A DNA stretch of 62,000 nucleotides from Symbiodinium natans (GCA_905221605.1 CAJNDS010000060.1:1-62000); one strand, 5' to 3'; shown: positions 7,376 to 17,112, counted from the first letter of the stretch. The notes: generated by a model not told the origin, from the letters alone. A program made the numbers and translations.

Positions 7376-9347
7376 ATGGAATCTTTCATTCAGGCAGCTG
7401 TGCTTTCGCTGCAGCACCCCTCTCCGTTTGGCAGAGGTCGTCTCTCGCGGGATCCCTGATCCGCGGCGTGGCGAAGAGAGGGACTCTGGCTCCGAAAGCA
7501 GCCAGGACGAGCTGGAGCACGAAATCCTTCTGGCCAATCTTGCGATGGACCAAGAAACCATCCAACCTCTTCTTAGAAACAAACACAAGAAGAGGGGCGG
7601 TAAGCGACGTCGCGAAGAAGCGACGTACGGCAAGGGCCGCGACCCTTGGAGTGCTTGGGCAGATGCCCGTGGCAAGGGCCAGGGCAAGCCGAAGGGCAGA
7701 GGCAAGTCCGATGCCAAGGGCAAGCCCAAGGGGAGGGGCAGGTACGCCTGGGGCGCTTACGCCGCGGGCATACTTGCCGCGCTCCAACCCCGCCCAAGCG
7801 CAAGCTGGGTCCCAGCCGTCCCGTGCGGGTCGGCCCGGCCGCCGCCAAGTGTTCCGCTTCCGCCGCGGACCCCCTTTTTCCTGGGTCGCGGGCTCCTCAA
7901 TCGGTTGATGCACGCCCTCAACGGGAACATCAACGGCTGGTGGGGCCTGGCGGCTGCAGCGTCGGCGCCGATTGCCTTGCAGTTGCACCGCGGGGCTGTG
8001 CATGTTGTCGAGGACTCCATGCACGCGGTTGCAACGATTTCGGCCGACGTGGTCGAGGAAATCGGTCATGGGGCCAGGCGGACAGTGTGGGTCGCCGGAA
8101 CAGCCATCACTCTGGTAGTAGTGATCTTGTGCAGCGCTGTTCTGTGGTACGTGAGTCGTGCCGTTGCCAATCGCATTGCGCATCTGCGACATGGCAACAC
8201 CGCGGCCCCTGAGGCGCGGCTGTCTCAACTCCTTGGCTCTGAAGCGACGTTTGAGGTCGCGAGCACTAAGAAAGGGGTGACCCATAAAGTTTGGGTGCAC
8301 CTCAAAGAGGAGACAGCTGCCTGTGGCTGTCGTGCTTACCTAGCAGAGGGACGTTGCGGGCATTGCGATGCCGCAATGGACACCGCTCGATCCCTAGGGT
8401 TTTTGCACGCGGCCCAGCGAGGCGCGGGTCCTGCGCTCACAGACCCCATTCGGAGTACCGCCTCCGAAGCCCTGGCTAAGGGTAAGGTTGTGTTGGGTTT
8501 GGGGGACAGTGAAGGATGTTTCTCCCAACTTGCGGCCAAGAGCCGCGGGCTCTCCTGCTTTCAGGGGCTCGCGGGTCGTGACCTGGCCGCGGCCCCAGCA
8601 GATGGAGCGAGCGCAGCCCACGCACAGTCCGGCTTCGTGCAACGTGCCGCCACTGCCACTGTAGCGCGCACACCCAGCCGGAGGAACAAGGGCCCGGTCC
8701 CCGCTAGGAGTTCTCCAGTCAAAGAAGCGGAATTCCTTGCGGGCGGGCCATACGTTCAGGCCGCCCAAACGCTGCTTGGGTCTGGAGCAGCAGAGGATGT
8801 GATCTACATCCGGGCGTACAGCTTAGATTGCCCATCCTGCATCGAGGCAATCGAAGCGTCGCTTAGCAAGGGCGCAGGCGTTCGGATTGTCGCCGACATG
8901 GGACAATGCCACCGCACCAAACTGCAGTGGCAAGCGTTGAAACGCTTGGCGGCTGCAGGCGCCGAGGTGAAGGTGGGTTGCGGCTCATCCGTGCGCGACG
9001 CCTATGCTCGCGACGGCCGCGGGGCTAAAGTAGGTACCGGTATCCAAGGGCTTCACCATGCCAAGGCCCTTTGCCTACTGCGGCCTGATGGCGCGGTGGT
9101 GCTGATTGGGAGCCTCAATTTTACCACAAGCAGCAAAGCCAATGCGGAGGCAGGGCTTAGGCTTGAGGTCGCCAAGACGCACCCGGTCGCGCAGTCCTAT
9201 ATCGAGGATTTCCAGAGGGTGTCGGCTGAGGCATTCTCCCTCGATGAGGCGGTCGCAAGGCGCCCTCAGTTGGAGCGAGCCAGTAGCTCCAACGTTGCTG
9301 GCAACGCCACTCGTGCCCCCAACACTGCTCCACAGGGTATCGAGTAG
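7360..9347 (+). CDS. Retroelement polyprotein part: basic patch, TM segment, SWIM finger and PLD/Nuc-like nuclease
   Basis: Residue numbers count from base 7191, where this frame opens. The order is CFRCSTPL, an acidic stretch, the basic Gly/Lys patch GKGQGKPKGRGKSDAKGKPK (nucleic-acid-binding type), a Pro-rich linker, and one hydrophobic segment (about 299-322, GTAITLVVVILCSAVLWYV) likely to span a membrane. A SWIM finger follows (Cys378, Cys380, Cys389, His391 in CGCRAYLAEGRCGH). Residues about 515-685 form a single-HKD phospholipase-D/Nuc-like domain: VIYIRAYSLDCPS, GVRIVADMG, LAAAGAEVKV, His623-Lys625 in HHAKALCL and GSLNFT (640-645). The usual Asp five residues after the Lys is Leu here, with DG displaced two residues on, so activity is uncertain. 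Stop at 9345-9347. Confidence 0.75.
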
Positions 9348-10286
9348 GCTGCGGCCAGTCGGCGCGGCGTGGTAAGCATCCACGCATTATCAGAGCAGGC
9401 GTTGCAGCACGGCACGTTGCTTCGCCAACCTTTTGCATTTTCTTTTGCTTGACTGCGGGCGAAAAGCCGCGGCAGGTTGGAAACCTGCCCATTTTGCATT
9501 CCCCGCACCTTTCTCCTCCGCCCTGCCTGTGGCCCCTCGTGCTGAGGGTGCTCTTTTGCAGGTGCTGCGGACCGTGTCCTGGTCGCGGCAATGCGCTCGC
9601 CGAAGCGCGTGTGAGCTGCATTGCCTGCGGCACAAGCCATGTGCGCGGCTCTCGCTGAGTCTGGTAGCCCGTAGGGTAGTTCCGGATAGGTGAGTAGCCG
9701 TAGCCGTAGCTTAGGACCGGCCGTGTACAGTGTACCATCTGTACCATAGATTTCAGTGTCTGCCGTAGCAGTCCTCAAGGCACTCAGTGGGCTCTGTGTA
9801 CTGGAGCCTCGACTCAGGTCATGCAAAAGACCGGTCCGCCTGGTTTAGGCTGGTTTTGGAGGGTCGCTCGTTTGGGTCGTCTCGTTTCGCGTGTCTTCGT
9901 TTGCGGGCTTGCGCCCAAAGCCGCGACGGACGCCCGCCCTCCTTGTGGAAGTCACTCACCGGAGCCTCGGCTGAGGGGCGAATGTGAGCTGACATGAGTG
10001 CATATGCATCTTCTGCTCTGTGATGCATTAGGACTCGGCAGACCACCTTGTAGTTTTCCTTTGCATGTAGAGTTTTGCAATTCGTAACAATGCCAATATT
10101 TTGGCTCAAGTACCGAGCTTGTGCCTTTGAGCACGGTAGAGTCGTACAGTAGCTCCTAGGTTGCTGTGCGGTCCGACCGGACGCACTCAGGCGTAGCTGC
10201 ACAAGTGCTTGGACTCACGAAGTCGTAAAACAGCGTGACCGGGCTGTGATTGCATTGGCTTAGTGCAAGTCCAGTGCTGGTCGACT
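9348..10286. other. Non-coding stretch after retroelement copy B
   Basis: No gene recognised. It contains one more copy of the retroelement-associated GC motif (about 9560-9586), a CCGTAGC duplication near 9697 and a spliced-leader-like relic at 10092-10110. Several ORFs of 60-190 codons on both strands look like chance ORFs in GC-rich DNA. Confidence 0.5.
10080..10112 (+). other. Possible relic of the dinoflagellate spliced leader
   Basis: The bases GCCAATATTTTGGCTCAAG at 10092-10110 match the last 16 bases of the conserved dinoflagellate trans-spliced leader, apart from a 3-base insertion, with TCGTA just upstream. Integrated, retroposed mRNAs in dinoflagellates leave such relics. No coding sequence follows; the large TATACA array starts about 180 bases downstream. 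It is not an SL RNA gene: no GT donor follows the AAG, and no Sm-type site was sought beyond it. A chance match is possible. Confidence 0.4.
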
Positions 10287-11210
10287 TCACAATACACACG
10301 CGTATACACATATACACATATACACATATATACACACATACACATATACACATATACACATATACACACACACACATACACACATGCACATATACACATA
10401 CACACATAGACACATATACACATACACACATATACACTTCTACACATAGACACATATACGCATATACACATATACACATATGCACACATATACATATATA
10501 CACATATACATATATACACATAAACACATATACTTACATACACATATACACACATACACACATATATATAGACACATATACACACGTTCACATATACACA
10601 TATACACCTATACACATAAACACATTGTCACATATACACATATACACATATACATTCATACATAGATGCATATATATACATATATTCATGTATGCATGTA
10701 TACATGTATACATGTATACATATATATACATATACATATATACATATATACATATATACATATATACATATATACATATATACTTATATACATATCTACA
10801 TATCTACATATCTACATATCTATATCTCTACATATATACATATATACATATATACATATATACATATATACATATATGCATATATACATATATACATATA
10901 TACATATATACATATATACATGTACACATAAATACATATATACTTATATATATTTTTCCCGTATATACTTAAATACATATATACTTATATGCTTATATAC
11001 ATGTATACGTATATGCATATATGCATATATACATATATACATATATACATATATTCATATATACATATATACATATATTCATATATTCATATATACATAT
11101 ATACATATATTCATATATTCATATATACATATATACATATATACCTATATACATATATACATATATACATATATACATATATACCTATATACATATATAC
11201 ATATACATTG
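10287..11210. repeat. Large TATACA-type microsatellite
   Basis: About 920 bases of imperfect hexamer repeat. The left half is rich in CACATATACACA units and the right half is almost pure ACATAT/TATACATA. All frames translate as His/Ile/Tyr/Thr strings, so the long ORFs here are not genes. The alternating purine-pyrimidine composition favours unpaired or Z-type DNA. Confidence 0.97.
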
Positions 11211-11358
11211 TGTCGGCCTGGGGGTTGGGGGGGAAATTCGCGGCCTGCAGGGCCGGCTGAATCTTCACCACGAACGGGTTTTCGTGGACCGGGTCAGCAA
11301 AGCAGCAGCCTTACAAATTGTTCTTGAGACACAAACCCAAATCCTGCAGTCAGCATAG
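11211..11358 (+). CDS. Possible terminal exon, function unknown
   Basis: Just after the microsatellite, a possible acceptor CCTGCAG ends near 11250. It is followed by an open segment reading [20 protein letters not shown] then [15 protein letters not shown] and a TAG at 11356-11358. The composition is balanced and protein-like, unlike the repeat frame upstream. No family recognised and no partner exons identified. Confidence 0.25.
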
Positions 11359-11639
11359 TAAGAAATGTAACAATACTAGCAAGAAACAGCAGTAAACGCA
11401 TGATCATAGCATGCGTAGCAACAGGCGTAATCACCACTCAGTGTTTGCCGCAACCGTGGTTGGAATCTATAACAACGCGCCAGGGGGATGTTCGCGTGCG
11501 CCCAAACAGTACAGAATCCTGAAACCTCTGTCCCTGTAAGCCATAGTGTAGGCTACACACCAATGTTTCTCGAAAGTTCCTTACTTTTTCTGGATTCGCT
11601 GCGCCTTCCACGTGGCGTGCCGTTCAAAACAGCCACTAT

Positions 11640-11980
11640 GCATCATGATTGACATCGCAATAGCGCAAAGGATCGCATCCTACACGTCCGGCTCGTGCTG
11701 TACGATAAACATGCAGAGCTTCGAGGATGGTTTGCAATCCAGGCTTCCGCAAGAAGCGACGAGCAGAAAGCAGCATGGTATGCGAGTTGCGCGGCGTCAC
11801 TTTGCCTAAGGCATTCAGCCGACGTAGTTGGTTTTTTCCAACAGCAGTTTGACTTGGCTGTCTCCGCCAACCGCGCGAACATTTTTTTCTTCAGGACAGA
11901 AACAAGCAGCTGGCTTCTTTGCCACAGCAGCCTTCTTCACAACCCGAGCCTGTTTAGGGGAAAGAAGACGTATCATCGCG
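11640..11980 (+). other. Exon-like open segment before the 57-bp array, unassigned
   Basis: Frame with RILHVRLVLYDKHAELRGWF and ARSDEQKAAWYASCAAS has protein-like composition. The opposite strand offers a Lys/Ala-rich alternative (KQARVVKKAAVAKKPAA). Neither is recognised and they cannot both be real; no clear splice sites decide between them. Confidence 0.2.
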
Positions 11981-11982
11981 CG

Positions 11983-12530
11983 GACACGGGTTCGCACGCC
12001 CTGGTCACACGGACGTTATCATCGTGCGGACATGGATGCTCTGGCCACGCGCGCGCGCTGGTCACACGGACGTTACATTCGTGCGGGCATGGATTCGCGC
12101 GCAGGTCATACGGACGTTGTCGTCGTGCGGACGTGGATGCTCTTGGCCACTCGCGCTCACTGGTCGCATGGACGTTTCATCGTGCGGACATGGGTGCTTT
12201 GCCGGCCACTCGCGCGCGCTGGTCGCACGGGCGTTATCGTCGCGCGGACATGGATGCTTTGGCCGCGCGCGCGAACTGATCACACGGACGTTATCATCGC
12301 TCGGACATGGATGCTCCCGCTCGCGTGCGCTGGTCACACGGACGTTATCGTCGTGCGGACATGGATGCTCTGGCCACTCGCGCGCGCTGGTCACACGGAT
12401 GTTATCATCGTGCGGACGTGGATGCTGTTGCCATTCGCCCGCCCTGGTCACTGGGAAGTTACATTCGTGCGGACATGGATGCTCTTGGCCACTCGCACGC
12501 GCTGGTCACACGGACGTTATCATCGAACAA
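11983..12530 (+). repeat. 57-bp minisatellite, about ten units
   Basis: Ten recognisable copies of a unit containing CTGGTCACACGGACGTTATC, then ATCGTGCGGACATGGATGCT, then a GCGCGC-rich spacer. Copies start at about 12001, 12059, 12105, 12160, 12210, 12266, 12332, 12389, 12446 and 12503. Most spacings are near 57 bases, a multiple of three. The unit lacks stops in several frames, so ORFs of 190-307 codons run through on both strands, with a 19-residue repeat such as HTDVIIVRTWML in one frame. Confidence 0.9.
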
Positions 12531-13172
12531 CAAGCGCCAGCCGAAACATCCGAAACACCCGGGATCCATTGCATTTCCTGCTCCCATTGATGCGCTTTGA
12601 GGTCCACCCGAGGACAGAAAGCAAGGCGCTCGACATGGCAAGGCCTGGAATTTCACGCACAGGAACATGTCGCAACCGTTGCATAAGTGAACCTAAACCT
12701 TGCCTCAAAATCCGAAAACCCCGGCATCTCAGGGCATGTTTTCCCAGCTAGTAGGGGCTAGCCGAAGTTAAGCTCCGTCAGACGGGAGAAGCGGTCGGGC
12801 CTGTTCGATGCTGACAGGCAAGGGCTGTCCTTTTACTCCCAGAGTGCTATTTGTGTTGCGTATGTGTGCTGATGTTAAGGGCACCGTGTGTCTCTTCGGA
12901 GGACACGTGGTGAACCCACTATTTATGATCCGCCACGCCCGTGGCTCAAGATTGAGCTCCGGCTCATGAACTCCGTAAAGAGCGATAGCTTAGGAGTAAA
13001 CCCTACTTTGGCATTTCCGCCTGGAGACCGATTGCACCTGCCTTCACGACTGGAAGATCGTTCCGGCCGAGTGGAAAACAAGGGAGTGGCACTGTGTTCA
13101 AGCGGAGGGAACCAGTGTCAACATAGGATCCCGTGGGATCTCTGCCTCCACGCAGGTTATCAGCCGTGTATC

Positions 13173-13505
13173 TTAGTACGACAACCGCAGGGCATCCATG
13201 GCCAATCCGAACTCGTCTTCGAGTGCATCAAGAGAAGTTGGAGAATTTGAAACCGGCTGAGTGGATGACCAATCCCGGCCAGTCATACGCAGCAATTGGT
13301 CAAAACGTACCTCCACCGACTCCTGCAGCTGGTGCAAATCCTCGACCAGATCCTGATGAAGGAGATAAGCCAGTGGGACCTTTGGTCCCGAAGCGCCGCC
13401 CACTAGGCGACCGAACTGCGCCAGTGCCGTCTCATGCGCCTCCTTTGCCTCCAGCGACGGCCCACCAAAGGGTTGGAAGGGACGTGGACAAGGTTCAAGA
13501 TCCAT
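13173..13505 (-). CDS. Possible terminal exon, function unknown
   Basis: The minus-strand frame reads LEAKEAHETALAQFGRLVGG, AYLLHQDLVEDLHQLQESVE and VRFDQLLRMTGRDWSSTQ and ends MDALRLSY before a stop at 13173-13175. The composition is helical and amphipathic, and more protein-like than either + strand reading. The 5' exon boundary is not clear. No domain recognised. Confidence 0.35.
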   Translation of the reverse strand: MDLEPCPRPFQPFGGPSLEAKEAHETALAQFGRLVGGASGPKVPLAYLLHQDLVEDLHQLQESVEVRFDQLLRMTGRDWSSTQPVSNSPTSLDALEDEFGLAMDALRLSY

Positions 13506-13549
13506 TCGCCACTGTGACTATGAGTGCGACTCGGGTGGTGGTGGGGGGT

Positions 13550-13630
13550 GGGGGCTTGATGGGGCGGGGGGGGTGGGGGAGGTACCAGGCAGGTCGGGGG
13601 GGATTTTTTTTTTTGGGGGGGTGGGTGGTT
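13550..13630. repeat. G-rich low-complexity tract with T11 run
   Basis: Runs of G (up to eight) alternate with short spacers, including GGATTTTTTTTTTTGGGGGGG near 13600. Possible G-quadruplex former on the + strand. Confidence 0.8.
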
Positions 13631-13819
13631 GCTGTGGTGAGGCAACCCTGGGTTCGACAGCAGTCAGAGCTCTTGGCTTGCGTAGGGTCGATGTCCTTCT
13701 GTTACTGAAGTCCTCTTTGCTTTGCGCAGCTGGGGAATCTGTCTCAGGTTGCCTGGACGGCTTTCATGAGCGATGAACAGGCGGCGCTCGCCATGACATG
13801 TCTGAGTTTCTGAGAAGCC

Positions 13820-13868
13820 CTGGGGGGGGGGGTCGAAAGTGCATGATGCGCTTTGGGCCCCCCCCCAA
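13820..13868. repeat. Near-perfect hairpin with G-run and C-run arms
   Basis: Eleven G at 13822-13832 face nine C at 13858-13866. Inside them AAAGTGCAT and ATGCGCTTT pair fully, with one T-G wobble, around a single-base turn. The whole forms a hairpin of about 20 base pairs. No terminal duplication or open frame explains it. Confidence 0.75.
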
Positions 13869-14038
13869 GCAGTACATGGGGGATATCATACCAAATTTCG
13901 CATCGCTTTCGATTGAGGAGTTCCTGCCAGGGGCAGACTGTACAGATGCAAGTTTTACTCCGGCAGCCACGGCCCAGCGCTGTGCGATCGAAGGCTGTTC
14001 TTGGTTGATCACCTCGGCCTCATCCAAACGCATGAGAC

Positions 14039-14140
14039 CGTCCCATGTGGATGGTTGCGTGGCAAAGGGCCGAAGAGAGCCATCGTGCCCGTCCCATGTG
14101 GACGGTTGCGTGGCAAAAGGCAGAAGAGAGCCATCGTGCC
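14039..14140 (+). repeat. 51-bp direct duplication
   Basis: Two adjacent copies of a unit starting GTCCCATGTGGATGGTTGCG and ending GAGAGCCATCGTGCCC, differing at about three positions. Confidence 0.9.
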
Positions 14141-14400
14141 CGCAGCAAAAGAGCCACAGCCTAAAGGCTCATGCAACTAGTTCCATTGCTCACATGGCAT
14201 CGATTCGGCTTAGTTCGGGCTCTTAGCTCCGAGCCCTTGAGATTCTGCACTCTGCAAAGCCTGCATTCTGCCTGCGTGGATGCAACTCGTCCTGACACGC
14301 TTGTTCCAGAAGGGAAAAGTGGCAGCCCTCGCCGTGGGAGATCCTGGCCCTGCCGACAATGCCACTGCCTCTTAGTTGCAGAACACTAAATGGGGTTCTT

Positions 14401-14461
14401 AAACCCTGAAGCCTAAACCCCACACCCTACAGCCTACACTCTACACCCTATGCCCTACGCC
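14401..14461 (+). repeat. Degenerate CCCTAAA-like interstitial block
   Basis: Repeated AAACCCTGAA, CCTAAACCCC and ACACCCTACA units resemble decayed plant/dinoflagellate-type telomeric repeat CCCTAAA. Confidence 0.5.
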
Positions 14462-15429
14462 CGCGCGATTGAAAACAGGGAGGTGGTTATAAAGGTCAAG
14501 CCGAGAGAGCCAGCCTTACTTTGGGCCTGCAGCGCTGATTCCTGCCGCAGTGGTTCAGAAACCAAGAACTGACACTGGGGCTGTGCAGGAGACGCCCCCA
14601 CCCGCCCCCTCGCCTCCGCGCCACTCCTCCACGTCCCCTGTCCCCTACCCCTCTCCCTGCCCCAAAACCACCCTCTCACCCTCCCCGAACCCAAGCGTTC
14701 ATCCCTTCCCAAACGGTCCTACCCGACGACAGCCGCAAACAAAACACCACCCATGCCCGAACTATTGATAACGCCCCCAACCACAGGCGGACACCTTCAC
14801 CCATGGTCTTTCGAAGTAATTCGAAGTAACTGATTTCAATACTTCCCCTCGCGTGCTTCGTGAAAACCTTTAGCAACAGCACTCCCCCCAACGAGGCATG
14901 GTGGCTCGGCACAGAACACTGTACAACGGCCAGCTTGCGAATTGTAGCTCCGTGCATGAGTTCTGTTTTCGCTCCGTGCTTGAACACCAGGCCACGTGAA
15001 ACAGTTGGGGGGTCCTAGATGTAAGGACCTAAGCCAACGAACCTTCTGGACCATATAGTTTTAAGTAAGGAATGTATCAAAAAGGCGCACTGAAAAGAAT
15101 ATTTTCGGAGATCCTGGAAAGGTCGGGGCTTCAGGCTTCAAGTATCCCCTCTTCTCGAGAAAGCTTATGCCATCAACCATTAAAAAAACAGTCACGGCCC
15201 GAAATCTTTTCATTATAGTGGACCCCCAAAACAAAGGGCCAAGATCCTGATTAGCCGAAAAACTTTTCGTAATAGCATCCCCCTAGAATATTGCGGGTGC
15301 AGCATTATTCTGCACTCCGATAGGGAGGCCTTCCCAAACTCCAAAGCATTGCAGGGCTTGGAAGGCTGCAAAGATGTGAGCCTGCTGGGAGAAAACGCGT
15401 TATGCATGATTCGTGTCTTGGGTGGGCTT

Positions 15430-16490
15430 GCGCTTTCTGCTAGACAAGTTTTCCACGGTCTGCGCTTGTATCTTTGGTTGCCAAAAGAAAAAAACCGGGG
15501 TTCGCGCAGGTCCGCGTCCGGAGTTCTGAAGCACAAAACCTGTGTCATCGTGGCCCCATATAACCCATCCCCTAAAAGCTCTGACCAAATAGCTCGCGCC
15601 GGGCTATGCAGCCACGATTACGTTGCATTTTGGGCGGCTTATGATGCGGTTTTTTCGCGCAAAAAGAGGGTGGTCTCTTTTTTTCTCTTTCTGTGGGAGA
15701 AGACTTTGTGAAGAACCACCCAAAGCAACCCGTGCTGGTAGCGTAATCGAGGCTCCATCACCCGGCTCGGGCTATTTGGTCGGCTCCGAGGCATGGGCAC
15801 AAACTTCTGAGGTGCTCCAAACCAAAAAAGCCCTACGAGCACGAAGAGAGGGGACATACGCCAAACCTTTAAGGGATATGCTTTTACTTCTACACATTTC
15901 TGAAAATGCAGACGTTAGGAAAACATAGGATGTTTTTATCGCGCTTGTATAGAACCTTCTCGCAGAGCAAGCAGAGTTGCAACTTTAAAGCGGTTACAAA
16001 GGTTCTTGGAAACAGCACAGGAGCTCTTCCCACAAAGCGATAAACATTTGCGTAAACCATCCTCTTTTGAGGGGCATCGGGTTCAGGATCTCAGGGGCAC
16101 ACACACAAGCCTTATAGCGCCACGATTACGTTACCAGCACAGGTTTTTGGGCTTCATCGTACTCCCCCCTCTCCCCCAGACAGGAAATGTTTGCCACGCG
16201 AGGCTCCAAGACGGTTTCTGCTTCTTTCTAAACCTTCGTAATTCCCAAACCAATCTGCGACGCTTTCTCGATGTTTTCCATGGTCCGCGCTTGTGTCTTT
16301 TATTGCCAAAGAAAAAACCCGCGGTCCGCACAGGTCCGCGTCCGGAGTTCTGACGCCCAAAAGACCTGTGTGCTGGTACCGTAATCATCCGTAATCGTGG
16401 CCCCATATAACCCATCCAGCCGCGATAACGTTACCAGCGCAGGTTTTTGGGCGGTTTTTGACGCGGGCTTTTCGCACAAAAAGACGAGAA
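15430..16490 (+). repeat. Dispersed A+B repeat pair
   Basis: Part A at 15430-15570 recurs at 16260-16418. Shared text includes GCGCTTGT, the AGGTCCGCGTCCGGAGTTCT core and GTGGCCCCATATAACCCATC. Part B (ACGATTACGTTGC...TTTTGGGCGG...CGCGCAAAAAGA) follows A both times, at 15609-15670 and 16419-16490, with a third shortened B at 16117-16160. Spacing between copies is about 830 bases. A weaker third motif (AAAACTTT-GTAATAGCA-TCCCCC) occurs near 14865, 15262 and 16518. It looks like an old dispersed repeat family with no coding capacity. Confidence 0.75.
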
Positions 16491-16814
16491 CCTACCTGGC
16501 AAATGCTGATGGTGTGCTTCGAAAAAAAGGTTTCAGCAACCATTCCCATTCGCACTGACATTTTGCAATCTTTCCAAAGCTGGGTTGTGTAGGAGTGATG
16601 GGCCGTCCCTCCCCCAAAAATATATTCCACCAGTCTCAACCTTTTGATTCCACAGCCCGACAAACATGGAGCTCGCAAACCACACCGTACCACGCCGCAA
16701 AGACCAGTTGCTGCGCACACTGCAAGCCGTCCATTTTGTTGAGAAATGTCGTTGGTATAGCTTCAAGTGAAACTGGCTTGTTGTGGTTTACGTCTTTTGT
16801 CATCGTTCATGGTT

Positions 16815-16836
16815 TGTGTGTGTGTGTGTGTGTGTC
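16815..16836. repeat. TG microsatellite
   Basis: About eleven TG units. Confidence 0.95.
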
Positions 16837-16839
16837 TGC

Positions 16840-17015
16840 CAGACAGATGCGCCCTTGACTGCACGCACTCATGATGCGGCAGTTCATGCCTGTGGACAGA
16901 TGCCACTGTGCCAGGAGCATGAGTTCATGGTTTTCATGCCCGTCCACAAGCTGCTGCTGGTGGAGGAGGCGGAGACCACGACCGAAATGGAGGCACGGCC
17001 GGAAGCATACGAAAC
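16840..17015 (+). CDS. Possible exon, function unknown
   Basis: The + frame reads RTHDAAVHACGQMPLCQEHE, FMVFMPVHKLLLVEEAETTT and EMEARPEAYETC, with coding-like composition. It gives way to CCCTAAA-like sequence at 17022. No start, clear splice sites or family recognised. Confidence 0.25.
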
Positions 17016-17021
17016 CTGCCC

Positions 17022-17112
17022 AAACCCTATAGGCCCTAATCCTCAACCCCTAAACCCTAATAACCCTAAAGCCCTACCCCTAAATCTATAAGCCTTAAAT
17101 CCTATAGACCCT
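17022..17112 (+). repeat. Degenerate CCCTAAA-like interstitial block
   Basis: CAAACCCTATAGGCCCTAAT, CCCCTAAACCCTAATAACCC and CCCCTAAATC units are the clearest telomere-like array in the window. It is too degenerate and too internal to be a chromosome end. Confidence 0.6.

Larger units (their letters stand above)
4031..9347 (+). mobile_element. LTR-type retroelement, partial copy B (Tpt1 to PLD part)
   Basis: Four overlapping frames read as one protein after at least three frameshifts (about 5340-5385, 6590-6660, 7360-7378). The order is Tpt1 2'-phosphotransferase, low-complexity Ala/Pro/acidic, C2H2 finger, acidic region with a RanBP2-like finger, coiled-coil-like Ala/Glu/Arg helix, Lys/Gly-rich basic patch, membrane segment, SWIM finger, PLD/Nuc-like domain. 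Stops fall at each frameshift, as expected for a decayed retrocopy. Copy A lacks this part and copy B lacks integrase and RT, so the two are complementary halves of one element type lying head to tail (inference). Confidence 0.7.

Noticed and set aside
562-9347. Minus-strand ORFs of 100-300 codons opposite the retroelement
   Set aside because: Shadow ORFs of GC-rich coding sequence; none shows a domain.
4030-9760. Direct LTRs flanking copy B
   Set aside because: Comparison of 4030-4614 with 9348-9900 by eye gave only the short GC motif, not a long repeat.
10250-11358. Long His/Ile/Tyr ORFs
   Set aside because: Produced by the TATACA hexamer repeat.
11983-12530. CRISPR-like array
   Set aside because: Units are imperfect throughout with no constant repeat and variable spacer pattern; the context is eukaryotic.
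12755-12800. GCCGAAGTTAAGC, similar to the 5S rRNA core
   Set aside because: Only about 12 bases agree; the flanks cannot form the 5S stems and no internal promoter boxes follow.
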